Part shown: positions 1 through 8,784 of the stretch, piece after piece
How the letters are laid out: each line of letters starts with the position of its first letter
How positions within the stretch are numbered: the first letter of the stretch is position 1
Assembly: GCA_035640455.1 (NCBI GenBank)
Contig: DASQWB010000124.1
Location: forward strand, 1-22,490
Source of the DNA: AC-50 sp035640455
Lineage (GTDB): Bacteria > Actinomycetota > Thermoleophilia > Gaiellales > Gaiellaceae
Direction: 5' to 3'
Length of the DNA stretch: 22,490 bases
Translations under genes and position numbers: made by a program
The notes under the pieces: model-generated
The model's input: the letters and a program-made list of their open reading frames with translations, nothing else
What the model was told of the DNA's origin: nothing
Databases searched by the model: none

Positions 1-2
1 GC

Positions 3-1751
3 CCGCCGAAGCGCGTTCGCGCGGTCGAGCCGCAGCTTCGGGACATCCGCGCCTGGATCTCGTCCGTCGGCGCCGCGGTCTCGCTCGCGGACGTCGACGG
101 CGACGGGCTGCCGAACGACGTCTGCCTCGTCGATCCGCGCACCGACTCGGTGACCGTCGCGCCCGCTCCGACGACCGGCGCCCGCTACGCGCCGTTCCTC
201 CTCGACCCGCGTCCGCTTCGGTACGACCGGGCTACGACCGCGCCGATGGGCTGCCTGCCCGGCGACTTCGACGAGGACGGGCGCACCGACCTCCTCGTCT
301 ACTATTGGGGCCGCACACCGGTGCTCTTCCAGCGGCGCCCGGGCCGGCCGCTCGGGGCCGAGGCGTTCGTGCGGCGCGAGCTCGTGCCGGGCGGCGGGCG
401 CTGGTACACGGACGCGATCACGCAGGCCGACGTCGACGGCGACGGGCACGTCGACCTCGTCGTCGGCAACTACTTCCCGGACGGCGCGCGCGTCCTCGAC
501 GCCCGGGCGCGGAGCGATCCGGCGATGCAGATGCAGGACTCGATGTCGCGCGCCACGAACGCCGGCGTCGACCGGATCCTCCTCTGGAGCGGGCCGGGCC
601 AGTTCAGGGAGGCGGCCGGCGGGCTGTCGCGGAAGGTCGCGCGCGGCTGGACGCTCGCCGTCGGCGCCGCCGACCTCGACGCCGATCTGCGGCCCGAGCT
701 CTACTTCGCGAACGACTTCGGCCCCGACCGCCTGCTCCACAACGAGTCGTCGCCGGGCCGCGTGCGGCTCCGCGAGCTGACCGGCCGGCGCGGCTTCACG
801 ACGCCGGCCTCGAAGGTGCTCGGGCACGACTCGTTCAAGGGCATGGGCGTCGACTTCGGCGACCTGACGGCGAGCGGCCGCCTCGACGTCTTCGTCTCGA
901 ACATCACGTCGGAGTTCGCGCTCGAGGAGAGCAACTTCGCGTGGATGAACACCGGCCGGCTCGGCGGGATGGCGCACGGGCGCGCGCCGTTCGTCGACCG
1001 CAGCGAGTCGCTCGGCCTCTCGCGGAGCGGCTGGTCGTGGGACGCGAAGATGGGCGACTTCGACAACGGCGGCCGGCTCGAGATCGTGCAGGCGACCGGC
1101 TTCGTCAAGGGCCGCACCGATCGCTGGCCGGAGTTGCAGGAGCTCGCGATGGCGAACGACACGCTCCTGCACCACCCGTCGGTCTGGCCCCGCTTCGCGC
1201 CCGGCGACGACCTGAGCGGGCACGAGCCGAACCGCTTCTGGGTGCGCGGGCCGGCCGGGCGCTTCGCCGACGTCGCCGGCCGGGTCGGCCTCGGCGGCCC
1301 GTTCGTGTCGCGGGGCGTGGCGACCGGGGACGTGAACGGCGACGGCGTCCTCGACCTCGCGATCGCGAACCAGTGGGAGCGCTCGTACCTCTACCTCAAC
1401 CACTCGCCGCGCCGCGGCGCCTTCCTCGGCCTCGACCTGCTCCTGCCGCCGACCGGCGTGCGCGGCTCGACCCGCGTGCTCGGCTACCCCGTGCGCGGGC
1501 TCGTGGGGCGGCCCGCGATCGGAGCGGAGGCGCTCCTGCGGCGGCCCGACGGGCGGCGCGTGCTCGCCGAGGTCGACGGCGGCAACGGCCACGCGAGCGC
1601 CCGCGCTCCCGAGCTTCACTTCGGACTCGGGCCCGGCCGCTTCGGGCGGCTCCCGGTGGCGCTCGCCTGGCGCGACGGCGACGGGTTCGTCCACCGCCAG
1701 CGGCTCCTCCTGCGGCCGGGCTGGCACACCGTCCTCCTGGCGCAGCGATGA
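3..1751 (+). CDS. unbV: UnbV-like enediyne cassette protein (FG-GAP/ASPIC), 5' end outside the window
   Basis: The reading frame is open from the left edge, so the 582 residues visible are a C-terminal fragment. A GTG at 150 is in frame, but the protein clearly starts earlier because a calcium-loop motif (ADVDGDGLPND) is encoded at about 99-131. Seven FG-GAP/VCBS-type loops follow one another: ADVDGDG, GDFDEDG, ADVDGDG, ADLDADL, GDLTASG, GDFDNGG and GDVNGDG. The middle three lack some acidic ligands. The last 100 or so residues resemble the ASPIC/UnbV domain (AIGAEALLRR, EVDGGNGHAS, ELHFGLG). UnbV is one of five genes conserved in enediyne clusters (UnbL, UnbV, UnbU, PKSE, TEBC); its biochemical role is not established. 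The stop overlaps the UnbU start (ATGA, 1748-1751). The family call rests on motifs plus this gene order. Confidence 0.88.
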   Translation, partial: PPKRVRAVEPQLRDIRAWISSVGAAVSLADVDGDGLPNDVCLVDPRTDSVTVAPAPTTGARYAPFLLDPRPLRYDRATTAPMGCLPGDFDEDGRTDLLVYYWGRTPVLFQRRPGRPLGAEAFVRRELVPGGGRWYTDAITQADVDGDGHVDLVVGNYFPDGARVLDARARSDPAMQMQDSMSRATNAGVDRILLWSGPGQFREAAGGLSRKVARGWTLAVGAADLDADLRPELYFANDFGPDRLLHNESSPGRVRLRELTGRRGFTTPASKVLGHDSFKGMGVDFGDLTASGRLDVFVSNITSEFALEESNFAWMNTGRLGGMAHGRAPFVDRSESLGLSRSGWSWDAKMGDFDNGGRLEIVQATGFVKGRTDRWPELQELAMANDTLLHHPSVWPRFAPGDDLSGHEPNRFWVRGPAGRFADVAGRVGLGGPFVSRGVATGDVNGDGVLDLAIANQWERSYLYLNHSPRRGAFLGLDLLLPPTGVRGSTRVLGYPVRGLVGRPAIGAEALLRRPDGRRVLAEVDGGNGHASARAPELHFGLGPGRFGRLPVALAWRDGDGFVHRQRLLLRPGWHTVLLAQR

Positions 1752-2686
1752 GCGGCAAGGCCGTCGACACCCGGATCGCGGCGCTGCGCCGGTTCGCGGC
1801 CTCGATCACGGTCTTCACGATCGCGGGCGCCTTCTTCCTCTCCTTCGAGGACTCGTGGGCGCAGCCGGTCGTCGCGATGCTGACCTGCTACCTCCTCGAC
1901 CTCGCCCTCGAGACGCTCGACGCGCGCTGCACCGGCCGGCCGCCGCGCTACGCCGGCGGGCCGAAGGCGCTCGTCGACTACCTGCTGCCGGCGCACATCA
2001 CGGCGCTGTCGATCGCGCTGCTGCTCTACCCGAATTCGCGCCTGCAACCGATCGTCTTCGCCTGCGCGGTCGCCGTCGGCTCGAAGTTCGTCTTCCAGGC
2101 GCCGGTCGGCGGCCGGCGGCGGCACTTCCTGAACCCGTCGAACTTCGGCATCGCGGTCACGCTGCTCGCGTTCCCGTGGGTCGGCATCTCGCCTCCGTAC
2201 CAGTTCACGGAGGGGGTGTCGGGGATCTGGGGTTCCGGCGTCTTCGGGTGGCTCGTGCCCGCGGGCGTGCTCGTCTCGGGGACGGCGTTGAACGCGAAGC
2301 TGACCGGAAAGATGCCGCTGATCCTCGGCTGGCTCGGCGCCTTCGTCGCGCAGGCGCTCGTGCGGGCCGCGGTCTTCGGCACGCCGCTCGTCGCACCTCT
2401 GCTGCCGGTGACCGGGCTCGTCTTCGTCCTCTACACGAACTACATGATCACCGACCCCGGGACGACGCCCGTCGTCCGCCGGAACCAGGTCGCCTTCGGG
2501 ACCGCGACCGCGCTCGTCTACGGCGTGCTCGTGTCGCTGCACGTCGTCTTCGGGCTCTTCTTCGCGCTCGCGATCGTCTCCGCGGCGCGCGGCGTCGGCC
2601 TTTACGCGCTCGCCGCGTGGGCCGCGGCCCGCGCCCGCCGCGCGCCGGAGCCGGCGCCGGCCGACCTCGGCGTCGCACGGCTGTGA
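1748..2686 (+). CDS. unbU: UnbU-like multi-pass membrane protein of the enediyne cassette (RnfD/NqrB-like)
   Basis: This 312-residue protein starts at an ATG overlapping the UnbV stop. The frame is open far upstream of 1748, but that part is Arg/Ala-rich shadow sequence. Roughly nine or ten hydrophobic segments can be read, for example FAASITVFTIAGAFF, ALSIALLLY, FGIAVTLLAFPW, LILGWLGAFVAQAL and LVYGVLVSLHVVFGLFF. The cytoplasmic-looking stretch with HFLNPSNFGI and the NYMITDPGTTP motif resemble RnfD/NqrB-type electron-transport membrane subunits, the superfamily to which UnbU belongs. Its role in enediyne pathways is not proven; electron transfer or export and self-protection are guesses. 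The stop overlaps the PKSE start as GTGA (2683-2686), so translation is probably coupled. Confidence 0.9.
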   Translation: MSGKAVDTRIAALRRFAASITVFTIAGAFFLSFEDSWAQPVVAMLTCYLLDLALETLDARCTGRPPRYAGGPKALVDYLLPAHITALSIALLLYPNSRLQPIVFACAVAVGSKFVFQAPVGGRRRHFLNPSNFGIAVTLLAFPWVGISPPYQFTEGVSGIWGSGVFGWLVPAGVLVSGTALNAKLTGKMPLILGWLGAFVAQALVRAAVFGTPLVAPLLPVTGLVFVLYTNYMITDPGTTPVVRRNQVAFGTATALVYGVLVSLHVVFGLFFALAIVSAARGVGLYALAAWAAARARRAPEPAPADLGVARL

Positions 2687-5600
2687 CCGGCGCGGTCGCG
2701 ATCGTCGGCATGGCGTGCCGCTATCCCGACGCGGACTCGCCCGACGAGCTCTGGGAGAACGTGCTCGCGCAGCGGCGCGCGTTCAGGCGGATCCCGCCCG
2801 AGCGGCTCCGGCTCGAGGACTACGTGTCGAGCGACCCGAAGGCGCCCGACCGGACGTACTCGGCCCTGGCGGCGGTGCTCGACGGGTGGGAGTTCGACCG
2901 CGTGCGCTTCCGCATCGGCGGGAGCACGTACCGCTCGAGTGACCTCGCGCACTGGCTCGCGCTCGAGGTCGCCGCGGACGCGCTCGCCGACAGCGGCTTC
3001 GCCGACGGGGACGGAGCCGACCGCGAGCGCACGGGCGTGGTCGTCGGAAACACGCTGACGGGCGAATTCTCCCGCGCCCGCGCGCTTCGGCTGCGCTGGC
3101 CGTACGTGCGGCGGACGGTCGGCGCCGCACTCGCGCGCGAGGGCTGGCCCGACGCCGAGCGGGAGCGCTTCCTCCGCTCGCTCGAGCGCGACTTCAAGCG
3201 GCCGTTCCCGTCGGTCGACGAGGACACGCTCGCCGGGAGCCTGTCGAACACGATCGCCGGGAGGATCTGCAACGCCTTCGACTTCCGCGGCGGCGGCTAC
3301 ACGGTCGACGGCGCCTGCGCCGCGTCGCTCCTCGCCGTCACGACCGCCTGCGCCGCGCTCGCCGCCGGCGACCTCGACCTCGCGCTCGCAGGCGGGGTCG
3401 ATCTCAGCCTCGATCCCTTCGAGCTCGTCGGCTTCGCGAAGGCGGGTGCGCTCGCGCGGGACGAGATGCGCGTCTACGACGCCCGGTCGGCCGGCTTCTG
3501 GCCAGGCGAGGGCTGCGGCTTCGTCACGCTCATGCGGCTGGAGGACGCGCTCGCGGCCGGCCGGCGCGTCCACGCCGTCGTCCGCGGCTACGGCATCTCC
3601 TCGGATGGGCGAGGCGGTATCACCCGGCCGGAGGTCGCCGGGCAGCTGCTCGCGCTGCGCCGCGCCTACGCGCGCGCCGGCCTGGGGCCGGAGTCGGTGC
3701 AGCTCTTCGAGGGGCACGGGACCGGCACGAGCGTCGGCGACCGGGTCGAGCTCGCCGCGCTCGACCGCCTGCGCCGCGAAGCCGGCGCAACCCGGCCGGC
3801 GGCGATCGGCTCGGTCAAGGCGAACATCGGGCACACGAAGGCCGCGGCAGGCGTGGCGGGTCTCATCAAAGCCGCGCTCGGCGTTCGCGAGCAGGTCGTG
3901 CCGCCGACGACCGGCTGCGAGGAGCCGAGCGAGGAGCTGACGCGGCCCGGGGCGCTCGTCCGCGTCGTGCGGGCGCCGGAGCCTTGGCCGGCGCGCGAGC
4001 CGCTCCGGGCCGCCGTCAGCGCGATGGGCTTCGGCGGGATCAACAGCCATGTCGTCCTGGAGGGGCTCGGCGAGCGGAGACGGGTTCGGCTGCCGAAGCG
4101 TGTGCGGCGGCTCGGCGCCTCGGCGCAGGACGCGGAGCTCTTCCTGTTGGCGGCGCCCGAGCCCGACGGGCTCGACGCCCAGCTCGCGCGGCTCGAGGGG
4201 CTCGCCGCGACAGCGAGCCGGGCCGAGCTCGGCGACCTGGCAGCGGAGCTCGCGCGGCGCCTGCCCGCCGACCAGCGAGCCCGAGCGGCGCTCGTCGCCT
4301 CGACGCCGGCGGAGCTTGCGAAGACGGCCACGCAGCTGCGAGCCGGCGACGTGGACGTCGTCCGCGGCAGGTGCGTGGCGGCGGGCGGCGAGCCGCCGCG
4401 CGTCGGCTTCCTCTTCCCCGGCCAGGGCTCGCCGACCTACCTCGACGGAGGCGCGCTCGCGCGCCGCATCGCCCACGTCGGCGCGCTCTACGAGCGCGAC
4501 CGACTACCCACCGGCGGCGAACTCGCCGACACCTCGCTGGCCCAGCCGGCCATCGTCCTCGCCTCGCTCGCGGGACTCGTGCTGCTGCGCCTCGTCGGGG
4601 TGACGGCGGTCGCCGCGGTGGGCCACAGCCTCGGCGAGCTGACGGCCTTCCACTGGGCGGGCGCGCTCGACGAGGCCGCCGTCGTCGCTCTCGCGCGCGC
4701 GCGCGGGCGCGTGATGGCCGAGCTCGCCGAGGGGAGCGGCGCGATGGCAGGCATCGCCGCTCCCCGCGAGCTCGTCGAGCCGCTGCTCGCGTGCGAGCGA
4801 GACGTGGTGATCGCCGGGCTCAACGCGCCGCGGCAGACGGTCGTCTCGGGGCCTGCGGCCTGCGTCGCGGCGGTGGTCGGGCGCGCGCTGGCGGCCGGGC
4901 TCGAGGCGACGCGCCTGCCGGTCTCGCACGCCTTCCACTCGCGCCTCGTCGCACCCGCGGCGGCCGGACTCGGCGCCTATCTCGACGCGGTGCCGCTCCG
5001 TCCCCTCGAGCGTCGGGTCGCCTCGACGATCACGGGCGGCTTCGTCCCGCCCGACGCTGACCTTCGCGAGCTCCTCGTCGCGCAGGTGACGAGCCCGGTC
5101 CGCTTCGAGGAGGCCCTGAGGGCGGTCGCCGAGCGGGCGGACGTGCTGCTCGAGGTCGGGCCGGGACACGTCCTCCGCGACCTGGCCCGGCAGTCGACGG
5201 AGCTGCCGGTGCTCGCCCTCGACGCGGGCGGGCCGTCGTTGCGCGGGCCCCTGACCGCGGCCGGAGCCCTCTTCGCGCTCGGCGCGCCGCTCCGCGTCGG
5301 CGCGCTCTTCGCCGGCCGCTTCACGCGCCCGTTCCCACTCGACCGGCGGCGCGCGTTCCTCGCCAACCCCTGCGAGCTCGCGCCCGAGGACGAGGCCGCC
5401 GCGGCACCGACCCCGGAGGAGCTCGTCCAGGCGCCTGAGCCCGTCGGCGAGGCCCGCGATGCCCTCTCCCTCGTCCGCGGGCTCGTCGCCGAGCGGTGCG
5501 AGCTCCCGCAGGACGCGCTCTCCGACGAGGCGACGCTGCTCGGCGACCTCCACCTCAACTCGATCCAGGTCTCGGAGATCGCCGTGACCGCCGCTCGCAC

Positions 5601-8358
5601 GCTCGGCGTCGCCCCGCCCGTCGCGCCGGCCGAGCTCGCGACCGCGACCGTGGCCGAGCTCGCGGCCGCGGTCGCGGGCGGCGCGCCGGTGGACGCCGCC
5701 GCCGACGAAGCCGTGGGCGGCGTCGCCGACTGGGTCCGGCCCTTCGTTCGCGAGCTCGTCGACGCCGCGCCGCCGGCCGCCGCGCACGCCGCCTGCGCGT
5801 GGCACGTGCTCGCGCCCGACGAGCACCCGCTCGCCGAGGCCTTCGCGGGCGCGGGAGAGGAGCGGGGCGTCGCGCTCTGGCTCCCACGCGGGGCAGTCGA
5901 CCCGGGCGCGCTGCTCGCGGCGGCACGCGCCGTCCGCGAGACCGGCGCGACGCGCTTCGCGCTCGTCCACGAGGGGGCCCGCGCCTCCTCGTTCGCGAAG
6001 ACGCTCCACCTCGAGGCGCCGCACGTCCACACGTGCGTCGTCGAGGTCCCGCGCGGAACCGAGGCTCTGGTCCGCGCCCGCGCCGAGGCCGAGACGACGG
6101 AGGGCTTCCGCGAGGTCGTCCTCGGCGAGGAGCCGGATGCGCGGCGCGTCCCCCTGTTCCGCCTGCTCGAGCCGCGGCCGGGCCCGCCTCCGCTCGGGAG
6201 CGACGACCTGCTCCTCGTCACGGGTGGCGGCAAGGGCATCGGCGCCGAGTGCGCGCTCGCGCTCGCCCGCTCGAGCGGCGCCCGGGTGGCGCTGCTCGGC
6301 CGATCGCGGCCGGAGGAGGACGCGCTCCTCGCGGCGAACCTCCGGCGCTTCGAGGAGGCGGGAGTCGCGCACCGGTACGCAAGCGCCGACGTGTGCGCCG
6401 CCGAGGAGGTGGGCTCGGCGGTCTCGCGGCTGGAGGCGGAGCTCGGCCGCCCGGTGACCGCGCTCCTGCACGCCGCCGGCAGGAACGAGCCCACGCTGCT
6501 GGCCGATTTGGACGACGGGGAGCTGCGAGCGACGCTCGCGCCCAAGGTCGAGGGATTCCGCAACGTCCTAGGCTTGGTCGACGAGCGCCGGCTGCGCCTC
6601 GTCGTCGGCTTCGGCTCGATCATCGCCCGCACCGGCCTCCGCGGCGAGGCCCACTACGGGCTCGCGAACGAGGCGCTCGCGCGCGAGATCGAGGCGCTCG
6701 CGGCGCGCCTGCCGGCCTGTCGCTGCCTGTGCGTCGAGTGGTCGGTCTGGGCCGGACTGGGCATGGGCGAACGGCTCGGCGTGCTCGAGGCGCTGACCCG
6801 GGCGGGCGTCGCGCCGATCTCGGTCGAAGGCGGGCTCGAGGCCCTCGACCGGCTGCTGCGGACGGCCGAGACGCCGACCTCCGTCGTCGTCACCGGCCGG
6901 CCCGGCGCGCTCCCGACCGCGAGCTTCGGCCGGACCGAGCTGCCGCTCCTCCGCTTCCTCGAGCGGCGCCGCGTCGACGTGCCGCGGGTCGAGCTCGTCG
7001 TCGAGGCCGCGCTCGATCCCGCGACCGACCCGTATCTGGACGACCACCGGCTCGAGGGGACGAGGCTCTTTCCGGCCGTGCTCGGGCTGGAGGCGCTGGC
7101 GCAGGCGGCGAGCGCGCTCGCGGGGTCGCCGCCGCGCGAGCTCCGCTCCGTCGAGTTCGCGCGTCCCGTCACCGTCCCGGCGGAGGGCAAGCGGACGATC
7201 CGGCTCGCCGTCCTCCGTCGCGGCCGGGACGTCGACGTCGTCCTGCGGAGCGACGAGACGGCCTTCCAGGCCGACCACTTCCGCGCGGTCGCCGTGGCTG
7301 CGACCGCGGCCCGCGAGGCCGAGCTCGAGCTTCCCAGGCACGAGCTCGCGCTCGAGACGGACGACCTGTACGGCAGCATCCTGTTCCAGCACGGCCGCTT
7401 CCGGCGGATCCGCCGCTACCTCCGGCTCGACGCCACCTCGTGCGTCGCGGAGGTGGCGGCGGGTCGGGCGGAGACGTGGTTCGGCGCCTACCTGCCCGGG
7501 GAGCTGCTCCTCGGCGACGCCGGCGGGCGCGACGCCGCTGTCCACGCCGTCCAGGCGTGCAGCCCGCACCGCCGCCTCGTTCCGGCGCGCGTCGAGCGCA
7601 TCCGCTTCCTGCGGCCGCTTGAGGGCCTCGTGCGGGTGTCGGCGCTGGAACGCCTCCGGCGCGAGGACGCGCTCGTCTACGACCTCGAGCTCGTCGACGG
7701 GCAGGGACGGCTCTGCGAAAGGTGGGACGGCCTCGAGCTCCGGGCGATCGGGCGCACGTCGCTCCCCGACACCTGGCCGCCTGGGCTCCTCGCCCCCTAC
7801 CTCGAGCGGAGGGTGGCGGAGCTCATCCCGGGGACGCGCCTGTCGGTCGGCTTCGTCACGGGCAACGGTGACCGGGCGGCCCGCCGCGAGACCGCCTTCG
7901 CGCACGTCGCGGGGCCGGCGGCCCGCGTGCTGCACAGGCCCGACGGAAAGCCCGAGCTCGAGGGCGAGGGCGAGGTCTCGGCGGCGCATCTCGACGGGAC
8001 GACGCTCGCCGTCTCGGGGCCGGCTCCGCTCGGATGCGACGTCGAGGGGGTCGTGCCGCGGGACGGGAGGCTCTGGCGCGACCTCCTCGGGCAGGAGCGC
8101 TTCTCGCTCGCGCGGGCGCTCGGCTCCGACGCGGGCGAGGAGCTCGACGTCAGCGCGACCCGCGTCTGGGTCGCGGCCGAGTGCCTGCGGAAGGCCGGGC
8201 GGCCCGCCGGCGCGGCGCTCGTCGCGGGCCGCTCGGAGGAGGACGGCTGGGTCCTGCTGGGGCTGGGCGACACCGCCGTCGCGACCTATGCGACCCGGCT
8301 CGAGGCGATCGACGAGCCGGTCGTCTTCGGCTTCCTCGCCGGGAAGGCTCGCGCGTGA
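2683..8358 (+). CDS. pksE: Enediyne iterative type I polyketide synthase (KS-AT-ACP-KR-DH-PPTase)
   Basis: This 1891-residue protein has the length and domain order of enediyne PKSEs, which build the linear polyene precursor of the warhead iteratively on one internal ACP. KS spans about 1-440: Cys212 in DGACAAS, His345 in EGHGTGT, His384 in NIGHTK. AT spans about 570-860: FPGQGS at 578-583, Ser649 in GHSLGE, His752 in HAFHS. ACP: Ser960 in LHLNSIQVSEI, the LNSI form typical of enediyne ACPs. KR: TGGGKGIG at 1180-1187, Tyr1325 and Asn1329. DH: His1455 in YLDDHRLEG, Asp1617 in GRDAAVH. The C-terminal phosphopantetheinyl transferase has Asp1786 in GCDVEG and Glu1833/Lys1837 in WVAAECLRK, so the enzyme should load its own ACP. 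The GTG start overlaps the UnbU stop; upstream in-frame codons to 1855 are shadow of UnbU. No disruption was seen. The final product cannot be predicted from this window. Confidence 0.96.
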   Translation: MTGAVAIVGMACRYPDADSPDELWENVLAQRRAFRRIPPERLRLEDYVSSDPKAPDRTYSALAAVLDGWEFDRVRFRIGGSTYRSSDLAHWLALEVAADALADSGFADGDGADRERTGVVVGNTLTGEFSRARALRLRWPYVRRTVGAALAREGWPDAERERFLRSLERDFKRPFPSVDEDTLAGSLSNTIAGRICNAFDFRGGGYTVDGACAASLLAVTTACAALAAGDLDLALAGGVDLSLDPFELVGFAKAGALARDEMRVYDARSAGFWPGEGCGFVTLMRLEDALAAGRRVHAVVRGYGISSDGRGGITRPEVAGQLLALRRAYARAGLGPESVQLFEGHGTGTSVGDRVELAALDRLRREAGATRPAAIGSVKANIGHTKAAAGVAGLIKAALGVREQVVPPTTGCEEPSEELTRPGALVRVVRAPEPWPAREPLRAAVSAMGFGGINSHVVLEGLGERRRVRLPKRVRRLGASAQDAELFLLAAPEPDGLDAQLARLEGLAATASRAELGDLAAELARRLPADQRARAALVASTPAELAKTATQLRAGDVDVVRGRCVAAGGEPPRVGFLFPGQGSPTYLDGGALARRIAHVGALYERDRLPTGGELADTSLAQPAIVLASLAGLVLLRLVGVTAVAAVGHSLGELTAFHWAGALDEAAVVALARARGRVMAELAEGSGAMAGIAAPRELVEPLLACERDVVIAGLNAPRQTVVSGPAACVAAVVGRALAAGLEATRLPVSHAFHSRLVAPAAAGLGAYLDAVPLRPLERRVASTITGGFVPPDADLRELLVAQVTSPVRFEEALRAVAERADVLLEVGPGHVLRDLARQSTELPVLALDAGGPSLRGPLTAAGALFALGAPLRVGALFAGRFTRPFPLDRRRAFLANPCELAPEDEAAAAPTPEELVQAPEPVGEARDALSLVRGLVAERCELPQDALSDEATLLGDLHLNSIQVSEIAVTAARTLGVAPPVAPAELATATVAELAAAVAGGAPVDAAADEAVGGVADWVRPFVRELVDAAPPAAAHAACAWHVLAPDEHPLAEAFAGAGEERGVALWLPRGAVDPGALLAAARAVRETGATRFALVHEGARASSFAKTLHLEAPHVHTCVVEVPRGTEALVRARAEAETTEGFREVVLGEEPDARRVPLFRLLEPRPGPPPLGSDDLLLVTGGGKGIGAECALALARSSGARVALLGRSRPEEDALLAANLRRFEEAGVAHRYASADVCAAEEVGSAVSRLEAELGRPVTALLHAAGRNEPTLLADLDDGELRATLAPKVEGFRNVLGLVDERRLRLVVGFGSIIARTGLRGEAHYGLANEALAREIEALAARLPACRCLCVEWSVWAGLGMGERLGVLEALTRAGVAPISVEGGLEALDRLLRTAETPTSVVVTGRPGALPTASFGRTELPLLRFLERRRVDVPRVELVVEAALDPATDPYLDDHRLEGTRLFPAVLGLEALAQAASALAGSPPRELRSVEFARPVTVPAEGKRTIRLAVLRRGRDVDVVLRSDETAFQADHFRAVAVAATAAREAELELPRHELALETDDLYGSILFQHGRFRRIRRYLRLDATSCVAEVAAGRAETWFGAYLPGELLLGDAGGRDAAVHAVQACSPHRRLVPARVERIRFLRPLEGLVRVSALERLRREDALVYDLELVDGQGRLCERWDGLELRAIGRTSLPDTWPPGLLAPYLERRVAELIPGTRLSVGFVTGNGDRAARRETAFAHVAGPAARVLHRPDGKPELEGEGEVSAAHLDGTTLAVSGPAPLGCDVEGVVPRDGRLWRDLLGQERFSLARALGSDAGEELDVSATRVWVAAECLRKAGRPAGAALVAGRSEEDGWVLLGLGDTAVATYATRLEAIDEPVVFGFLAGKARA

Positions 8359-8783
8359 GCGCCACGTACGACTACGCCCACGTCGTCACGCTCGAGGAGA
8401 CGAACCTCGTCGGCAACGTCTACTTCGTCAGCCACCTGCGCTGGCAGGGGCAGTGCCGCGAGCTCTTCCTGCGCGAGCGCGCGCCCGGCGTGCTCGCCGC
8501 GCTCGGGCGGCGCCTCGTGCTCGTCACGACTCGCTGCTCCTGCGACTACTTCGCCGAGCTCGAGGCGTTCGACCGCGTCCTCGTCCGCATGAGCCTCGGC
8601 GAGCTCCGCGAGAGCCGGATCGTCATGCGCTTCGACTACGTCCGCGACGGCGGCGAGGCGCCGGAGCTCGTCGCGCGCGGCGAGCAGGAGATCGCCTGCC
8701 TCGAGCGCGCCGACGGGAGCCTGCGGCCGGTGCCGGTTCCCGGCGAGCTCCGCGAGGCCCTCGCGCCGTATGGAGGCGGCTGA
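8355..8783 (+). CDS. tebC: Enediyne thioesterase (TEBC/E10-type hotdog fold)
   Basis: This 142-residue protein starts at a GTG overlapping the PKSE stop (GTGA, 8355-8358). The N-terminal motif NLVGNVYFVSHLRWQGQCRE closely matches the conserved signature of the acyl-CoA thioesterase-like hotdog enzymes that release the polyene from the PKSE ACP. Asn17 and Arg35 have the spacing of the two residues I recall as important in the CalE7-type enzyme. His27 sits where I remember a tyrosine in many members, so the active site may differ slightly. The length is normal and no truncation is seen. The enzyme should act as a tetramer in the cytoplasm next to PKSE. It is the last gene of the canonical cassette, but the operon seems to continue. 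Confidence 0.93.
   Translation: MSATYDYAHVVTLEETNLVGNVYFVSHLRWQGQCRELFLRERAPGVLAALGRRLVLVTTRCSCDYFAELEAFDRVLVRMSLGELRESRIVMRFDYVRDGGEAPELVARGEQEIACLERADGSLRPVPVPGELREALAPYGGG
8772..8776 (+). promoter_or_regulatory. Ribosome binding site that decides the AraC-type gene start
   Basis: GGAGG lies 8 bases before the GTG at 8785. It makes that GTG a better start than the in-frame ATG at 8770, which lies inside the end of the thioesterase gene and has no such site in front. Confidence 0.6.
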
Positions 8784-8784
8784 G

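Noticed and set aside
305..1747. Long open frame upstream of UnbU that would give a much longer protein
   Set aside because: It is Arg/Ala/Pro-rich shadow of UnbV. The membrane protein clearly starts at ATG 1748, overlapping the UnbV stop.
1855..2682. In-frame extension of the PKS upstream of 2683
   Set aside because: The extension is low-complexity shadow of UnbU. KS homology begins at once after GTG 2683.
4504..6471. Minus-strand 655-codon open frame opposite the PKS
   Set aside because: It has Arg/Glu-rich composition typical of GC-rich antisense frames and no recognisable domain, while the plus strand has clear AT, ACP and KR motifs.
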